A DNA stretch of 64,000 bases from Ruminococcus sp. NK3A76 (GCF_000686125.1 NZ_JMMA01000002.1:1054001-1118000), one strand, 5' to 3'. Positions 9,102-17,005 are shown, numbered from the stretch's first letter. Notes: generated from the letters alone by a model not told the origin. Numbers and translations are program-made.

Positions 9102-10682
9102 ATGAGTGAAGAAAAGAAGGTAAATGCTGCTCCCGAGGAGGAGGCAGAGCTTACCGCTGAGCAGGTAAACGGCCTGCGTCAGGTAAGGATAGACAAGTTA
9201 AATGACTTAAAGGCTCAGGGCAGAGACCCGTTTGAGATAACAAAGTATGACGTAACTGCAAGCTGCGCTAAGGCAAGGGCTGACTATGAGGCTCTCGAAG
9301 CAAGACTTAAGGACGAAGCAGGCGACGACGAGGAAAAGCTCGCACAGCTGCTTGAAGAAAACAAGGTAGAAGTCAGCATCGCAGGCAGAGTAATGTCAAG
9401 AAGACTTATGGGCAAGGCAGGCTTCTTAGACCTTCGTGACAAGTCAGGCAAGATACAGTCGTATGTCAAGCGTGACGATGTAGGCGTTGAGGCTTTCCAG
9501 GACTACAAGAAGGGCGATATCGGCGATATCATAGGCATAAAGGGCTTTGTTTTCCGTACAAGAATGGGCGAGATATCCGTTCATGCGCAGGAGATAACAC
9601 TGCTCTCCAAGTCGCTGCTCCCTCTTCCTGAAAAGTGGCACGGCCTTAAGGATCAGGACACACGCTACAGACAGCGCTACACAGACCTTATCTGCAACCC
9701 CGAGGTAAAGGACACATTCATCAAGCGCTCAAAGATAATCTCCGCTATAAGAAGATATCTTGACGAGCTGGGCTTTATGGAGGTCGAGACTCCTATGCTC
9801 GTGTCCAATGCCGGCGGCGCTGCTGCAAGGCCTTTTGAGACACACTACAACGCTCTTGACGAGGACGTTAAGCTGAGAATTTCCTTAGAGCTCTATCTTA
9901 AGAGACTTATCGTCGGCGGCTTGGAGCGTGTTTACGAGATAGGCAGAGTTTTCAGAAACGAGGGCGTTGATGCAAGGCACAATCCTGAGTTCACACTTAT
10001 GGAGCTCTACCAGGCATACACTGACTATCACGGTATGATGGATTTGACTGAGAATATGTTTCGTTATCTTGCCGAGACTGTATGCGGCACTACAAAGATA
10101 ATCTACGGCGAGAACGAGATGGATCTCGGCAAGCCTTTTGAGCGTCTTACAATGACCGAGGCTGTTAAGAAGTATTCCGGTGTTGATTTCTCACAGATAA
10201 GAGACCTCGAGGGCGCCCGTGCTGCTGCAAAGGAGCATCACATCGAGTTTGAAGAAAGGCACAAGAGGGGAGACATCTTAAATCTCTTCTTTGAGGAGTT
10301 CGTTGAGAAGCACCTCATTCAGCCGACATTCATCATGGATCATCCGATCGAGATATCGCCGCTTACCAAGCGCAAACCCGACGACCCCGATCATGTTGAG
10401 CGTTTTGAGCTGTTCATGAACGGCTGGGAGATGTGCAATGCATACTCCGAGCTCAACGACCCGATCGACCAGCGTGAGCGTTTCAAGGCTCAGGAGGAGG
10501 CTCTTTCGCAGGGCGACGAGGAAGCAAACCGCACCGACGAGGACTTCCTGCGTGCTCTCGAGATAGGTATGCCCCCCACAGGCGGCATCGGCTACGGCAT
10601 TGACAGACTTGTCATGCTGCTTACCAACTCGCCTGCTATCAGGGATGTGCTGCTGTTCCCGACGATGAAGTCGCTGGATTAA
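9102..10682 (+). CDS. lysS: Lysyl-tRNA synthetase, class II
   Basis: 526 residues. It charges tRNA-Lys with lysine. An N-terminal OB-fold anticodon-binding domain (about 75-190) is followed by the class II catalytic core with motif 2 (FRNEGVDARHNPEFTLME) and motif 3 (GIGYGIDRLVMLL). The last eight codons (FPTMKSLD and stop) lie inside the 26-bp repeat that bounds the integrated element, so insertion leaves the protein intact. The lysS 3' end is therefore the attachment site. Promoter and ribosome site lie within or just after the interspersed repeat. Confidence 0.97.
   Translation: MSEEKKVNAAPEEEAELTAEQVNGLRQVRIDKLNDLKAQGRDPFEITKYDVTASCAKARADYEALEARLKDEAGDDEEKLAQLLEENKVEVSIAGRVMSRRLMGKAGFLDLRDKSGKIQSYVKRDDVGVEAFQDYKKGDIGDIIGIKGFVFRTRMGEISVHAQEITLLSKSLLPLPEKWHGLKDQDTRYRQRYTDLICNPEVKDTFIKRSKIISAIRRYLDELGFMEVETPMLVSNAGGAAARPFETHYNALDEDVKLRISLELYLKRLIVGGLERVYEIGRVFRNEGVDARHNPEFTLMELYQAYTDYHGMMDLTENMFRYLAETVCGTTKIIYGENEMDLGKPFERLTMTEAVKKYSGVDFSQIRDLEGARAAAKEHHIEFEERHKRGDILNLFFEEFVEKHLIQPTFIMDHPIEISPLTKRKPDDPDHVERFELFMNGWEMCNAYSELNDPIDQRERFKAQEEALSQGDEEANRTDEDFLRALEIGMPPTGGIGYGIDRLVMLLTNSPAIRDVLLFPTMKSLD
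10657..10682. repeat. Attachment site, left copy (attL) at lysS 3' end
   Basis: A 26-bp sequence covering the last codons of lysS is repeated exactly, in direct orientation, at 22573-22598. An Int gene lies just inside the far copy. This is the expected product of site-specific integration. Confidence 0.9.
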
Positions 10683-10727
10683 AACACCCCCTATTTTCAA
10701 GGCTTTTGAGCACACGGCACGGTGATT

Positions 10728-10748
10728 TGACACCAATCTGACACCAAT
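10728..10748. repeat. Candidate integrase arm sites, left end
   Basis: Two TGACACCAAT copies with an 11-base period (10728-10737, 10739-10748), 45 bases inside attL. The same decamer pair with the same period is at 22438-22458 near attR. The symmetry suggests arm-type binding sites of the integrase N-terminal domain. Confidence 0.6.
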
Positions 10749-10793
10749 TTTTTGAAAATTGCAAAAAGGGTCTTGGTATAACATAATATAATT

Positions 10794-10832
10794 AACTCCC
10801 GAAGTTGACTTGTGGTGTCAGCTTCGGGAGTT
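10794..10832. terminator. Hairpin terminator at the left end of the element
   Basis: AACTCCCGAAG (10794-10804) pairs with CTTCGGGAGTT (10822-10832). It lies 12 bases past the stop of the minus-strand SLOG gene; AT-rich sequence follows on both sides. Confidence 0.6.
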
Positions 10833-10844
10833 ATCTTATATGTA

Positions 10845-11315
10845 TTAGTTTTCATCTGCAAGGTTTACTATCTTCTTGCCTTGTTTCTCAGCGTATTGTA
10901 TCGTGCGGTATGCTCCACCGCTTTTGTGTTGAATACAGCACACTATAAGGTCTGATCGGTCAATCATGCTCCGATTGCGGACTTGGATAGCAGACTTTGG
11001 GTGAGCTTCGGACGATTCGGTACACACCTCGACTTCATCATAATAGTCAAGGTACTCCTTTTCGTTGTCACGGTACTCCGCTTTCATGTATGGCAGAACG
11101 AGCGTAAAATGGGTATTGCCGTACCCGTAACTGCGGATAGCTCGCTTAATGGCAGCAGAAGCAAGCAAATCAAACTCTCCGTCCCGTCCGATCAGGAAGT
11201 CAACATACTCCTTCTGCGTTATCAGGTCATGCAGGAGCTTGTCAAGGCGGCTTTCTATCTCCGTTCCACGCTCTATGTATCTATGGCCGAAAAAGCTGAC
11301 GGTGTAGATGTTCAT
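10845..11315 (-). CDS. SLOG-family nucleotide-binding protein
   Basis: 156 residues from ATG 11315, which follows GGAGGG; the longer in-phase upstream start lacks a ribosome site. The start MNIYTVSFFGHRY is typical of the SLOG/DUF1273 (YpsA-like) Rossmann group. A central charged block, IGRDGEFDLLASAAIKRA, and a C-terminal GGAYRTIQYAEKQGK also fit. SLOG proteins are thought to bind nucleotide-derived ligands, and stand-alone copies are frequent on mobile elements. It diverges from the XRE gene over a shared control region. Exact role unknown. Confidence 0.75.
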   Translation of the reverse strand: MNIYTVSFFGHRYIERGTEIESRLDKLLHDLITQKEYVDFLIGRDGEFDLLASAAIKRAIRSYGYGNTHFTLVLPYMKAEYRDNEKEYLDYYDEVEVCTESSEAHPKSAIQVRNRSMIDRSDLIVCCIQHKSGGAYRTIQYAEKQGKKIVNLADEN

Positions 11316-11349
11316 GGTTATCCCTCCAAATTGTCTTTTATCTATTATA

Positions 11350-11414
11350 ACGCAAAATAAGTGCATTTACAACGCTATACAGCACTTATTTTTTGCGTGG
11401 TGCTGTACTATAAT
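11350..11414. promoter_or_regulatory. Divergent promoters with paired operator half-sites
   Basis: AAAATAAGTGC (11354-11364) and its complement GCACTTATTTT (11382-11392) sit between two outward -10 boxes with the same context, TATAATAGATAAA (minus strand 11337-11349; plus strand from 11409). TACAGCAC/GTGCTGTA (11378-11385 and 11400-11407) adds a second dyad. This is a natural binding region for the XRE protein encoded just downstream. Confidence 0.6.
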
Positions 11415-11438
11415 AGATAAAGAGAGGAGATGAGCCTG

Positions 11439-11744
11439 ATGGACATAGCAGAGCGGCTGAAAAAAGCCCGAACAGCAAAGAATTTGAGCGTATACAAGCT
11501 GTCCCAGATTTCGGGAGTATCGGAAACGCACATAAGAGATTTGGAGCGTGGTGATCGCAATCCCTCTTTCGATACGCTTAGTCGCTTGGTAAAACCTTTG
11601 GGGTTATCTCTTGCGGAGATGTTCAGAGACTCGGAAGATGTGTCCTACCTGAACAGTAACGAGAGGGAGCTTGTAGAGTGCTATCGTATGCTTTCCGATG
11701 AAAGGGCAGAAAAGCTCCTGCAATTCTTGAAAACGCTTGTCTGA
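11439..11744 (+). CDS. XRE-family transcriptional regulator
   Basis: 101 residues. An N-terminal Cro/CI helix-turn-helix spans about residues 3-58 (AERLKKARTAKNLSVYKLSQ, then VSETHIRDLERGDRNPSFDTL). A short charged C-terminal helix follows, with no peptidase or metal motif. I chose ATG 11439, nine bases behind GAGAGGAG; the ATG at 11430 abuts that site. It probably represses itself and the divergent SLOG gene through the paired half-sites upstream. Confidence 0.85.
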   Translation: MDIAERLKKARTAKNLSVYKLSQISGVSETHIRDLERGDRNPSFDTLSRLVKPLGLSLAEMFRDSEDVSYLNSNERELVECYRMLSDERAEKLLQFLKTLV

Positions 11745-11762
11745 GTGAATAATGGCAAATCA

Positions 11763-11798
11763 AAGGCTATTGCGGAATGCGATAGCCTTTCGTTTTAT
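11763..11798 (+). terminator. Rho-independent terminator after the XRE gene
   Basis: AAAGGCTATTGC (11763-11774) pairs with GCGATAGCCTTT (11779-11790), followed by CGTTTTAT. Confidence 0.75.
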
Positions 11799-11863
11799 CT
11801 GCCGAAATCGTATAATTGCGAAAAATCCCCAGTGAAAAATATAGATTTTTCGCTGTCGAATCA

Positions 11864-11892
11864 TTGACTATTTGTGCAGATTGTGCTATAAT
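11864..11892 (+). promoter_or_regulatory. Promoter of the hsd remnant
   Basis: TTGACT (11864-11869), 17-base spacer and TATAAT (11887-11892) with a TGC extension. Confidence 0.75.
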
Positions 11893-11942
11893 ATAATGGA
11901 TAATACCTCGCTGTAAGCGTAGGTTTAAGAGGTGTAAATACT

Positions 11943-12539
11943 ATGGCTGAAAAGAATACCGCCAATATTGGCTTTGAGAAGCAGATTTGGGATGCTGCCT
12001 GCGTGTTGTGGGGGCATATTCCGGCTGCCGAATACAGAAAAGTTATCGTGGGACTTATCTTCCTGCGTTACATATCAAGTGCTTTTGAGAAGCGTTATAA
12101 CGAGCTTGTGGCTGAGGGTGACGGCTTTGAGGACGAGCCTGACGCATACCTTATGGACAATATCTTCTTCGTGCCTGAAAAGGCACGGTGGTCTGTGGTG
12201 TCTGCTGCCGCCCATACGCCTGAGATTGGCTCGGTCATTGATGATGCTATGAGAGCTATCGAGGAAGAAAACAAGACCTTGAAGAATGTTCTCCCAAAGA
12301 ACTATGCAAGCCCCGATCTCGACAAGCGTGTTCTCGGTGATGTGGTCGATTTGTTCACCAATATGGATATGACCGACACGGAGGACAGCAAGGACTTGCT
12401 CGGTCGCACCTACGAATACTGTATTGCTCAGTTTGCAGCCTATGAGGGCGTTAAGGGCGGTGAGTTCTACACGCCTTCAAGTGTTGTTCGCACACTGGTT
12501 GAGATACTGCGCCCGTTTGAAAACTGCCGTGTTTACGAT
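11943..12539 (+). pseudogene. hsdM: Type I restriction-modification M subunit, truncated
   Basis: Starts at ATG 11943 behind GAGGTG and reads as a normal HsdM N-terminus. The helical domain FEKQIWDAACVLWGHIP and FLRYISSAFEKR is followed by the entry to the methylase domain, GGEFYTPSSVVRTLVEIL. Homology stops at VYD (12539), one step before the expected P-x-x-G-S-G SAM motif, and 18 foreign codons follow to a stop at 12596. About 300 C-terminal residues, including the NPPF catalytic motif, are missing. The protein cannot methylate. The matching hsdR tail is at 16230-17005. Confidence 0.85.
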
Positions 12540-12592
12540 ATAAAAACACCGAGATTGATACAATTTAATTATCCCTCCGCCGATTTTGCCGC

Positions 12593-12626
12593 TTGAGGGG
12601 TAAGTTGGCGTTTGAGGGGTAAGTTG
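12593..12626. repeat. Tandem TTGAGGGGTAAGTTG repeat at the island's left edge
   Basis: Two exact 15-base copies (12593-12607 and 12612-12626) with a 19-base period. Tandem terminal repeats of this sort occur at ends of insertion sequences such as the IS21 family, but no transposase is present. It is probably the stump of an element end. Confidence 0.4.
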
Positions 12627-12772
12627 TGGAAGTCGGTGTGTCCCGGCTGTTTTTATCAGTAGAAATGTTCATACATCGTCGGTATAATAGACGACAAGAA
12701 ATCGGGATTTCTCTTAGAGATATTTGATGGACGAGAATTACCAGAGTATATGACAATGAATAAGGGGAAGAT

Positions 12773-13639
12773 ATGTGGCTGATCATGGCGGCTTTGTCCG
12801 CGCTCTTTGCCGGACTTACGGCGATACTTGCGAAATGCGGGATCAAAAAGACTGATTCAGACGTGGCGACTGCTCTGCGGACGGTCGTTGTACTCCTTTT
12901 TGCCTGGATCATGGTGTTTATCGTTGGCTCTGCCGGAACGATCACGGAAATATCGGCAAAATCTATCCTCTTCTTAATTCTGTCCGGCCTTGCGACAGGA
13001 GCCTCGTGGATCTGCTATTTTAAAGCCCTGTCCGTCGGCGATGTGAACAAGGTCGTTCCCGTCGATAAATCCAGCACGGTTCTGACAGTGCTTCTCGCAA
13101 TCATCCTTTTCAGTGAGACAGAACATCTGGCGGTCAAGCTGATCGGTACTGCGCTTCTTGCGGCAGGCGTGTTTCTGATGATCGAAAAGAAGAAAACTGA
13201 AGCAAAGGACACAAAGCGCACGTGGCTGCCCTACGCAATCGGTTCCGCTGTTTTTGCTACCCTGACCTCTATTCTGGGAAAGATTGGCATAACGGATGTA
13301 GAATCAAATCTCGGGACGGCGATTCGTACAGGTGTTGTTCTTGTTATGGCTTGGCTGATCGTTTTCGTTAAAGGCAAAGGTGCTGAACTGAAAAATACTG
13401 ATTCCAAAGAACTTGTATTCATAGCTCTGTCCGGGATTGCCACAGGCGCATCATGGCTCTGTTACTATTACTCCATACAGAACGGCGTCGTCAGCGTTGT
13501 CGTACCGATCGATAAGCTCAGCATTATCGTTTCCGTCGCTTTTTCCTATTTCGTATTCAAAGAAAAGTTGAGCAGAAAGGCGCTTGCCGGGTTGATTCTG
13601 ATCGTTGTCGGCACTTTGGCGATGGCAATCTGGGCATAG
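12773..13639 (+). CDS. EamA/DMT-family transporter
   Basis: 288 residues with about ten hydrophobic segments arranged as two homologous halves. The repeats are easy to see: SGLATGASWICYFKALSVGDVNKVVPVDK in the first half against SGIATGASWLCYYYSIQNGVVSVVVPIDK in the second, compared piecewise. This inverted duplication defines the drug/metabolite transporter superfamily. The substrate cannot be told. It starts at ATG 12773 behind GGGGAAG. It is the first gene of the nested island, 44 bases before a small unknown gene. Confidence 0.85.
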   Translation: MWLIMAALSALFAGLTAILAKCGIKKTDSDVATALRTVVVLLFAWIMVFIVGSAGTITEISAKSILFLILSGLATGASWICYFKALSVGDVNKVVPVDKSSTVLTVLLAIILFSETEHLAVKLIGTALLAAGVFLMIEKKKTEAKDTKRTWLPYAIGSAVFATLTSILGKIGITDVESNLGTAIRTGVVLVMAWLIVFVKGKGAELKNTDSKELVFIALSGIATGASWLCYYYSIQNGVVSVVVPIDKLSIIVSVAFSYFVFKEKLSRKALAGLILIVVGTLAMAIWA

Positions 13640-13682
13640 GAAACAAATAACGGCAAATTCTAGTTTAACGAGGTGACCGCCC

Positions 13683-13868
13683 ATGAAGCAAATCACAAAT
13701 AAGGAATACGAAGTGTGGCAGAAATACAAAGCGGAGAAAGCAAAGGGCCACATCCTTTTGCCGGATACAGTTCGGTTCATCTGCGAGGCAAACGGATATG
13801 ACGCAGAAAAGATCGGTCAGCACTTCCTTGAAATCCTGCCGAATCCTGCCGAAGATCTGTCCGCCTAA
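13683..13868 (+). CDS. Small unknown protein, 61 residues
   Basis: A charged soluble protein (MKQITNKEYEVWQKYKAEKA at its start) with a good ribosome site, GAGGTGA, seven bases upstream. It follows the transporter by 43 bases and ends at the terminator-like repeat at 13881. No motif is recognised. Confidence 0.55.
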   Translation: MKQITNKEYEVWQKYKAEKAKGHILLPDTVRFICEANGYDAEKIGQHFLEILPNPAEDLSA

Positions 13869-13880
13869 GCAGAAATAACA

Positions 13881-13914
13881 AAACGCCTCCGAGCCGATGT
13901 GGTTCAGAGGCGTT
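13881..13914 (+). terminator. Terminator that is also one copy of a 34-bp direct repeat
   Basis: AACGCCTC pairs with GAGGCGTT around a 15-base loop, followed by TTCTCTGTTT. The whole 34-base unit recurs at 16064-16097 with a single difference (C to A). The two copies flank the MarR/radical SAM operon exactly. Confidence 0.75.
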
Positions 13915-13973
13915 TCTCTGTTTCGGTGATATATATTATTCATTTATCTGGAAGAGTGTTCACAGTTTATCCA

Positions 13974-14025
13974 TTGACAAAAACACTCCTATATAGTAGA
14001 ATTATAGAAACTACGATATAGGAGT
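13974..14025 (+). promoter_or_regulatory. Promoter and MarR operator of the radical SAM operon
   Basis: TTGACA (13974-13979), 17-base spacer and TAGAAT (13997-14002). ACTCCTATATAGTAG (13985-13999) and CTACGATATAGGAGT (14011-14025) form a 15-base inverted repeat with one mismatch over the -10 and start region. This is the expected position for autorepression by the first gene product. Confidence 0.8.
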
Positions 14026-14032
14026 ATCTGTG

Positions 14033-14464
14033 ATGAATGGTGGATTTTTAGTAACGAAAATAAAACAGCTTGGGGACAGGGTTTTCGAGCGGATTTTATT
14101 AAAAAAAGGCATCGACGCCTTCAATGGCGCACAGGGACGTATTCTTTATGCGCTATGGCAGGAGGACGGTGTGCCAATCAAAACCGTGTCGGAAAAATGT
14201 GGTCTTGCCATCACATCGCTTACTACCATGCTTGAAAGAATGGAGAAAAGCGGCCTTATCCGCCGTGAACAGGATCAGCAGGATAAGCGAAAAACACTTC
14301 TCTATCTTACTGAAAAAGCACATAAATTAAAAGTTGATTATGACGATGTCTCTGCCGGAATGGGCAGGATCTATTATAAAGGCTTTTCGGAAAACGAGAT
14401 TGTGCAGTTTGAGTCATATCTCGAACGCATTCAAAAAAATCTTGAAGGGTGGCGTGAAGAATGA
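14033..14464 (+). CDS. MarR-family regulator of a radical SAM mobile pair
   Basis: 143 residues from ATG 14033, eight bases behind GGAG; the preceding GTG is less well placed. The winged-helix core reads GAQGRILYALWQEDGVPIKT, SEKCGLAITSLTTMLERMEKSGL and the wing RREQDQQDKRKTLLYLTEKA. Its TGA overlaps the start of the next gene by 4 bases (ATGA), so the three genes are co-translated. A MarR gene ahead of a radical SAM pair is the arrangement NCBI families name 'radical SAM mobile pair system'. The ligand is unknown. Confidence 0.88.
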   Translation: MNGGFLVTKIKQLGDRVFERILLKKGIDAFNGAQGRILYALWQEDGVPIKTVSEKCGLAITSLTTMLERMEKSGLIRREQDQQDKRKTLLYLTEKAHKLKVDYDDVSAGMGRIYYKGFSENEIVQFESYLERIQKNLEGWREE

Positions 14465-15150
14465 GCGTTTGTATAAAGGACCAGATACAGAACATGAATC
14501 TGGTCATCGGCTGTACTGTTGGCTGTCAATACTGCTACGCCCGTAACAACGTGAAACGCTGGCATATGATCGATGATTTTGCCAAACCGGAGTTTTTTCC
14601 GGGGAAGCTCAAAATGATGGAAAAAAAACGTCCGCAGAATTTTCTGCTAACCGGTATGAGCGATCTTGCCGGTTGGCAGGATGAATGGCGGAACGAGGTG
14701 TTTGCGAAGATACGTGAAAACCCACAGCACCAGTTTCTCTTTCTGAGCAAGCGACCCGATTTGTTAAATTTTGATACAGACCTTGATAATGCGTGGTTCG
14801 GAGTGACGGTAACGAGAAAGTCAGAACTATGGAGAATCGATGCTCTTCGGAAGAATATCCGGGCAAAGCATTATCATGTGACATTTGAACCGCTGTTTGA
14901 TGATCCCAGTGAAGTAGACCTTTCCTGCATTGATTGGCTCGTTGTCGGTACCATGACCGGAGCGCAAAGCAAGAAGGTGCGTACCGAGCCGGAATGGGCA
15001 TGGTCACTTACGGATCAGGCACACGAAGCCGGAATTCCCGTTTTTATGAAGGAAGATCTTGAACCTATCATTGGGGATGAAAATATGATTCAGGAGCTGC
15101 CGGAGTCTTTTAATAAGGTATTGGAGGAACAAAGAGCATGGCACAGATAA
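14461..15150 (+). CDS. Radical SAM mobile pair protein A
   Basis: 229 residues. The radical SAM cluster motif CX3CX2C is in GCTVGCQYCYA (Cys18, 22, 25), which would bind a 4Fe-4S cluster and cleave SAM. The compact barrel that follows (FLLTGMSDLAGWQDEW, FLFLSKRPDLL, WFGVTVTR, WLVVGTMTGAQ) resembles the DUF5131/phage Gp37-Gp68 group, close to spore photoproduct lyase-like enzymes. There is no extra iron-sulfur domain. It overlaps the MarR gene by 4 bases and protein B by 13. The substrate is unknown; its tie to a second radical SAM enzyme suggests they act together. Confidence 0.88.
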   Translation: MSVCIKDQIQNMNLVIGCTVGCQYCYARNNVKRWHMIDDFAKPEFFPGKLKMMEKKRPQNFLLTGMSDLAGWQDEWRNEVFAKIRENPQHQFLFLSKRPDLLNFDTDLDNAWFGVTVTRKSELWRIDALRKNIRAKHYHVTFEPLFDDPSEVDLSCIDWLVVGTMTGAQSKKVRTEPEWAWSLTDQAHEAGIPVFMKEDLEPIIGDENMIQELPESFNKVLEEQRAWHR

Positions 15151-16058
15151 ATATGGACGGCGTTCTCATCGGTGAGGTCGAAACAAAAAATATCATGACA
15201 AAATCCAGTCTGCCCGTGGGCGGATATTCTGTGAATCCCTACGTGGGATGTACCCATGCCTGTAAGTACTGCTATGCTTCATTTATGAAACGCTTTACTG
15301 GACATGCTGAAGAATGGGGAACCTTTCTCGATGTTAAGCGTTGGCCTAAAATAAAAAATCCGAAGAAGTATTCCGGTCAGCGAGTGGTAATCGGCTCGGT
15401 CACTGACGGATACAATCCGCAAGAGGAGCGGTTTGGCAATACAAGAAAGCTGTTGGAGCAGCTTATCGGCAGCGGTGCGGATATCCTGATCTGCACGAAG
15501 TCCGATCTGGTAGTGCGTGACATTGATCTGCTGAAAAAGCTGGGACAGGTTACCGTTTCGTGGTCGATAAATACGCTTGATGAGAATTTCAAAAACGAAA
15601 TGGATGCCGCAGTCAGCATTGAACGCAGAATTGCCGCCATGAAAAAGATATACGATGCAGGTATCCGCACAGTCTGTTTCGTATCTCCCGTATTTCCCGG
15701 CATCACAGACTTGGAAGCCATTTTTGAGCGTGTGCATAATCAATGCGATTTGTTCTGGCTTGAGAATCTGAATCTGCGAGGCGGCTTCAAGAAGACAATT
15801 ATGGATTATATTGCCGAAAAGCGTCCTGATCTTTTGCCACTTTATGATGAGATATACAACAAGCATAATCGCAGCTACTTTGAAGCATTGGAGAAAAAAG
15901 CGGAAGAAATGGCAAAGACATATGACTGTCCGTTCGTGGATAATGAAATGCCATATGGCAGGGTTCCGCAGGGGCATCCAGTAATAGTGGATTATTTCTA
16001 CCACGAAGAGATCAGAGGGTCGGATAATACTGGAAAACGAAATAAATTAGAAATATAA
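15138..16058 (+). CDS. Radical SAM mobile pair protein B (SPL-like)
   Basis: 306 residues. CX3CX2C is in VGCTHACKYCYASFMKR (about residues 37-47), then a SAM-barrel resembling spore photoproduct lyase-like Rv2578c proteins (VVIGSVTDGYNPQEE, ILICTKSDLVVRD, VSWSINTLDENF). The end has an aromatic and acidic region with no second cluster. The start at ATG 15138 lies inside gene A behind GGAGG, so synthesis is coupled. It is the last gene before the second 34-bp repeat. DNA-lesion or nucleic-acid repair is a possible role from the fold, but this is inference. Confidence 0.88.
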   Translation: MAQINMDGVLIGEVETKNIMTKSSLPVGGYSVNPYVGCTHACKYCYASFMKRFTGHAEEWGTFLDVKRWPKIKNPKKYSGQRVVIGSVTDGYNPQEERFGNTRKLLEQLIGSGADILICTKSDLVVRDIDLLKKLGQVTVSWSINTLDENFKNEMDAAVSIERRIAAMKKIYDAGIRTVCFVSPVFPGITDLEAIFERVHNQCDLFWLENLNLRGGFKKTIMDYIAEKRPDLLPLYDEIYNKHNRSYFEALEKKAEEMAKTYDCPFVDNEMPYGRVPQGHPVIVDYFYHEEIRGSDNTGKRNKLEI

Positions 16059-16063
16059 CGTAG

Positions 16064-16097
16064 AAACGCATCCGAGCCGATGTGGTTCAGAGGCGTT
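16064..16097 (+). repeat. Second copy of the 34-bp direct repeat
   Basis: Matches 13881-13914 at 33 of 34 positions. The change falls in the left stem arm and weakens the hairpin, and no U-tract follows, so this copy is a poor terminator. Confidence 0.75.
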
Positions 16098-16112
16098 GCT
16101 GCGTCTGTTGGG

Positions 16113-16239
16113 TTATGCTTTGATCTCGGTGCCGTCCTTGAAGGTCACCCGGATGTCGTCCTTGCTGTGAACGGTGATGTAGTCCACCATCGCCAGCCAG
16201 TCTGTTTCCCGGAACTCCGTCACTCTCGCTGTGTTCCTC
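16113..16239 (-). pseudogene. C-terminal remnant of a large serine recombinase
   Basis: Minus-strand codons from about 16239 to the TAA at 16113-16115 read VTEFRETDWLAMVDYITVHS, then KDDIRVTFKDGTEIKA and stop. This ending is characteristic of the Tn4451/TnpX-type large serine recombinases of clostridial transposons. The catalytic Ser domain is gone; the fragment joins directly onto the hsdR tail. It marks an old transposon end. Confidence 0.7.
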
Positions 16240-17005
16240 TATCGCTGAGGAAGATGAACGTGAAGAAGCCGCATTCTTTGAAGCGGTGCGTGTTCTGCTG
16301 ATGCGTATTCTCAATCAGGGCGGCGGCAAAAAGCTCTCGCTCCCTGAGATAAATGCTAAGATCAATGAACTGTTGAAGCAGAGCATCAAGAGCGACGGCG
16401 TTATCAACCTTTTCTCCGACAAGGAACAGGACTTCTCGCTGTTTGATCCGAAATTCTTGGAGGAGATCTCCAAAATGAAGGAAAAGAACCTTGCTGTTGA
16501 GCTTCTGAAACGCCTGATTGCTGAACAGGTGCATATCTACAAGCGGACAAACCTTGTAAAATCGGAGAAATTCAGCGAGATCATGCAAAGTGCTATGAAC
16601 CGCTATCTCAACGGTATGCTGACCAATGAGGAAGTCATTCAGGAAATGCTCAATCTTGCAAAGCAGATCAGAGAAGCCCAAAAAGCAGGTGAAGATCTCG
16701 GTCTGACTGCTGATGAGCTTGCTTTCTACGATGCACTCACCAAACCGCAGGCGATAAAAGACTTCTACGAGAATGAGGAACTTATCGCTATCACAAAGGA
16801 GCTTGCCGATAAGCTTCGCCGTAATCGAACGATCGACTGGCAAAAGCGTGAGAGTGCAAGAGCCAGAATGCGTATGATGATAAAGAAACTTCTGAAAAGT
16901 CATCGCTATCCGCCGGAGGGAATGGACGATGCGGTGGCAACAGTTATGAGCCAGTGCGAATTGTGGGTAGATAATAGCTTTTTTGCAGAAAACAAGCATT
17001 ACTAA
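16230..17005 (+). pseudogene. hsdR: Type I restriction R subunit, C-terminal remnant
   Basis: The open frame enters from the recombinase junction (about 16230) and runs to TAA 17005. The nearest start-like codon, GTG 16286, has no ribosome site. The sequence is the C-terminal helical region of HsdR (EAVRVLLMRILNQGGGKKLS, INLFSDKEQDFSLFDPKFLEE, FYDALTKPQAIKDFYENEEL). The nuclease and helicase motor, roughly 750 residues, are missing. It is therefore a stump of the same locus as the hsdM fragment and probably inactive. Confidence 0.82.

Larger units (their letters stand above)
12540..16235. mobile_element. Nested island replacing hsdM 3' end, hsdS and most of hsdR
   Basis: Between the broken hsdM (12539) and the hsdR tail (about 16230) lies 3.7 kb of unrelated cargo: an EamA transporter, a 61-residue protein, a MarR/radical SAM/radical SAM operon and, at the right edge on the minus strand, the C-terminus of a serine recombinase. 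Clean insertion would have left hsdM continuing on the right, so a deletion must have accompanied or followed it. Confidence 0.7.

Noticed and set aside
10683-10860. tRNA gene as the integration target
   Set aside because: No cloverleaf is seen; the repeated att sequence is the lysS coding end itself.
15279-16004. 241-residue minus-strand open frame
   Set aside because: It lies fully opposite the radical SAM B gene, which has clear family motifs; a shadow frame.
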